DNA from: Chrysemys picta bellii
Lineage: Eukaryota > Chordata > Testudines > Emydidae
Length of the DNA stretch: 64,000 nt
NCBI RefSeq assembly: GCF_011386835.1
Contig: NW_027052948.1
Span: 27,001-91,000, forward strand
Direction of reading: 5' to 3'
Shown in pieces: positions 60,570 to 64,000 of the stretch (the stretch's first letter is position 1; every line of letters starts with the position of its first letter). Below the pieces are notes generated by a model, which made no database searches, had not been told where the DNA came from, and saw only the letters and a program-made list of their open reading frames with translations. Made by a program: the position numbers and the translations under genes.

Positions 60570-60955
60570 ATGAATTCACCTCCTGAACCCCAAAATGGAG
60601 TCTTCTTGTCCTTTCTAGAAACCTCCAGAGCCAACCCCCCTCCTTGTAGGGTGAGCTCCTGCTCAGTGCCCTTCACAGACATTCCACCTCCAAACCACAG
60701 CTAAAGTCATCAGAACCCTCTTCTCCACCCCGACACAGGTTGGGCTGGGAGGCGGCTCTAACAGGGTGTGCAGGAGGGATTCTGACAGCAGTGAAGTGGG
60801 TTGCAGGGAGGTTGAGATCTTGACCCAAGTCATCCCAGACACTAATGCTAAGTCACACAATGGCAGCATCTACTGTCAGTGGGGTCCAAGCACTATTTCA
60901 ACCCCACAGTTTTGGATCAACTCCCCACAAGGGGAGGTGAAGAGAACGAACAGCA

Positions 60956-60990
<35 letters not shown>

Positions 60991-62166
60991 ACTCCTGGTG
61001 GTGTGAGGGGAACAAGAGAAAGGACAAAAGAAGTAAGAGATGAAGAGAAAGGAAGGAGGGATGGAGGAAAAGGTAAAACGAAAAGGACAAACCCTAGTGT
61101 TCCCAGTGATTCTACGGGACAAAATTCCAGGGAGGGAATAAAATTCTGCCACCTTAAACTACTGTTTTCCATGCCGAGAATTCAGCTGGCACCAGATGGA
61201 TCAGACTGAGCAGGTTCCAAAACCTCTTGGAGGCTCTTACCTTCTAATTTTCAAGTAAAATCAGTAAAAGGAAAGGAGAAAACTCGAAAGAGGCTCCTGC
61301 TCGCACTTAAATACGTGAACCCTAATACTCTCTCAGTCCTCAAAAAGAAACCTCGAGAAGCAGACTTGCTGAAGCAAAGCCACAGGGGTCTCTGAGGTTT
61401 CCCTGGTCGTAAGCCCCTGTCCTCCCTGGCTGAAGACAGCATCTCTCTCTGAGGTCACCACCTCCCTAACACCTTTGACCAGTACGCTGAGGTCCTTGAA
61501 AAAGCCTTTGTGATATCACTGCCACACCCAACCAAACCCTAAAGTGCTTATGTCCTGCTGCTTGCCTGACACTTTGAAGGTTTGAGCTACGCTCTGTGGA
61601 TCACACCACAAAATTCGTCTTCATTCTAGGAAGCAAGCTAGCTAGACAGTAAAACATCAGAGGCTGCTCCCAATACTACACTCAGTGTTTCCAAAATTTG
61701 TAGACGTTATGGCCACAAGAGACCTTTAGAGCATCTCATCTAAGCCCCTGCATATCATAGGCCTCCTGTATAGTACAATAGCTACTTTTTGGGCACACAC
61801 ATTCCAGAAAGGCATCTAGTCTTCATTCAATGACATCAAGAGATGGAGAATCCACCACTTTCGCATTTAGTGAGTGCCAGGGGGCTCGATTTCGCCTTCC
61901 ACTAGCTCGCCATTTACAGGGAGACAGAGCAGTACCTGCAGCAGGGAGCAGGAGATGCTGAAGGCATCAGAGGCGCAGCCCCTGCAGTGTCTCAGGCACC
62001 TGGCGCAAGTGGCGGATAATGCGGGTGCATCACTTTGGCCGTGACGTCCTCCTCCTGCAAGGGAACGAGAACCTGTCAGAGACTCAAACGCCCCGAGGAA
62101 TCAGGGGGAATTAAGGGCACCTGGAACCAGCAGTATTTCCCCTCAGCACCTGCCCACCACTGAGGG
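60570..62166 (+). repeat. Satellite unit 26
   Basis: 1,597-bp partner of unit 10 that keeps the CA tract (60957-60989) and purine tract. It lacks 12 bp near 60660 that unit 10 has. Confidence 0.9.
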
Positions 62167-63340
62167 ATGAATTCACCTCCTGAACCCCAGAATGGAGTCT
62201 TCTTGTCCTTTCTAGTAACCTCCAGTGCCAACCCCCCTCCTTCTAGGGTGAGCTCCTGCTTCCTCCCACTCAGTGTTCTTGACAGCTGTTCCACCTCCAA
62301 ACCAAACCTCAAGTTATCAGAACCCTCTTGTCCACCCCCAACCAGGTTGGGCATGGAGGCGGCTCTAGCGGGGGGGCCGGAAGGAATTCTGCCAGAAGTG
62401 AAGAGGTTGAGGGGAGGTTGAGATCTTGCCCCAAGTCATCCCAGACACTAATGCTAAGCCACAGGATGGCAGCATCTTGTGTCAGTGGAGTCCAAGCACT
62501 ATTTCAACCCCACAGTTTTAGAGGAACTTCCCACAAGGAGAGGTGAAGAGAACCCCCAGCAATACACACACAGACACACACACACACACCACTCCTGGTG
62601 GTGGGAGGGGAACAAGAGAAAGGACAAAAGAAGTAAGAGATGAAGAAAAAGGAAGGAGGGATGGAGGAAAAGGTAAAATGAAAAGGACAAACGCTAATAT
62701 CCCTAGTGATTCTACGGGATAAAATACAAGGGACGGAATAAAATTCTGCCACCTTGAACTAGTGTTTCCCATGCCTAGAATTCAGCTGGCACCAGATGGA
62801 TCAGACTGTGGAGGTTCCAAAACCTCTTGGAGGCTCTTACCTTCTCAACAGGGAAGTCTGTTTTCATAGAATCATAGAATCATAGAATATCAGTGTTGGA
62901 AGGGACCTCAAGAAGTCATCTAGTCCAACCCCATGCTCAGAGCAGGACCAATTCCCAGCTAAATCATCCCAGCCAGGTCTTTGTCAAGCCGGGCCTTAAA
63001 AACCTCCAAGGAAGGAGACTCCATTTTTTTTTCCCCATCTTATATGGAACCAATCACCAGAGACCCCAACCATCGAAAAATCCCCAAATGTGCTTTGTTG
63101 CTTCTAACTAATTTCTAGTAAAATCAGTAAAAGGAAAGGAGAAAACTCGAAAGAGGCTCCTGCTCCCACTCACATACGTGAACCCTAATACTCTGTCAGT
63201 CCTCAAAGAGAGACCTCGAGAAGGAGACTTGCTGAAGCAAAACCACAGGGGTCTCTGAGGTTTCCCTGGCCCTGTGCTCCTGTCATGCCTGGCTCATGTC
63301 AGCATCTCTCTCTGAGGTCACCACCTCCCTAACACCTTTG
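62167..63340 (+). repeat. Satellite unit 27 (short, with CR1-tailed insert)
   Basis: Collinear with unit 11 at offset 36,027, with the same insert and the same end junction ACCTTTGAGCAATTCACC. Confidence 0.9.
62866..63107 (-). mobile_element. CR1-tailed chimeric insert, copy 3
   Basis: Same element, orientation and insertion base as the copies at 11295 and 26839; closest to the latter. Confidence 0.7.
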
Positions 63341-63740
63341 AGCAATTCACCTCCTCAACCCCAGAATGGAGTCTTCTTGTCCTTTCTAGTAACCTCCAGT
63401 GCCAACCCCACTCCTTGTAGGATGAGCTCCTGCTATCTCCTGCTCAGTGCCCTTGACAGCTGTTCCACCTCCAAACCACAGCTCAAGTTATCAGAACCCT
63501 CTTCTCCACCCCCACCCAGGTTGGGCAGGGAGGCGGATCTAGCTGGGGGGGCAGCAGGGATTCTGAAAGCAGAAAAGTGCGTTGCGGGGAGCCCCCCTTG
63601 AGACCTTGCCCCAAGTCATCGCAGACAGTAATGTTAAGCAACAGGATGGGAGCATCTAGTGTCAGTGGAGTCCAAGCACTATTTCAACCTCACAGTATTG
63701 GATCAACTTTCCACAAGGGGAGGTGAAGAGCACCACCAAC

Positions 63741-63781
<41 letters not shown>

Positions 63782-64000
63782 CTGGTGGTGGGAGGGGAAC
63801 AGGAGAAAGGACAAAAGAAGTAAGAGATGAAGAGAAAGGAAGGAGGGATGGAGGAAAAGGTAAAACGAAAAGGACAAAACCTAATGTCCCCAGTGATTCC
63901 ACGGGACAAAATCCCAGGGAGGGAATAAAATTCTGCCACCTTGAGCTAGTGTTTTCCATGCCTAGAATTCAGCTGGCACCAGGTGGATCAGACTGAAAAG
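63341..64000 (+). repeat. Satellite unit 28 (cut by window edge)
   Basis: Partner of unit 12, with the GGGGAGCCCCCCTTGAGACC marker and a CA tract at 63742-63778. The array runs off the window. Confidence 0.9.

Overview
The window is vertebrate, and most likely turtle, repeat DNA. I find no intact host protein-coding gene. The lineage call rests on the transposon families: CR1 LINEs whose 3' ends carry the sauropsid ATTCTATG tail, a Penelope-like element (PLE) with a GIY-YIG domain, and an 850-bp LTR starting TGTCATAAC that I associate with turtle genomes. That is recognition from memory and was not checked against a database.

From 3195 to 64000 the backbone is a tandem, head-to-tail macrosatellite of about 1.5-1.6 kb per unit. 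Roughly 25-28 full or broken units add up to about 40 kb. Each unit contains, in plus-strand order: an EcoRI-like anchor segment; a G-rich run; a (CA)n microsatellite of very variable length, in two units followed by (TA)n; a purine-rich tract of about 90 bp; a CCAAT/TGATGTCA segment; a fossil antisense CR1 3' end; and a 124-bp stretch that, read on the minus strand, looks like an old exon flanked by splice-like sites.

The array is interrupted by retroelements: PLE copies at 1-3194 (the window opens inside its pseudo-LTR), 34629-35518 (truncated) and 41091-44512; a broken Ty3/Gypsy element at 14853-18135 with integrase upstream of reverse transcriptase (Gmr1-like order); CR1 copies A (18516-22405), B (48942-52145) and C (53098-56154); solo LTRs of the Gypsy family at 28352-29202 and 56948-57797; a GC-rich LTR element at 46539-47427 with a matching solo LTR at 33357-33603; a retroviral-type solo LTR nested inside CR1 A and CR1 B; and three copies of a CR1-tailed chimeric insert (11295, 26839, 62866).

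Many insertions occur two or three times at the same base of the unit, with the same nested insertions and mutations. Their number therefore grew mainly by duplication of array segments and not by fresh retrotransposition. Constant offsets between matching blocks (+29,894, +36,027, +41,318, about +28,596) show several higher-order duplications, one of which may have covered more than 20 kb. All element coding regions seen here are damaged by stops, frameshifts or changed catalytic residues, so nothing in the window looks autonomously active.
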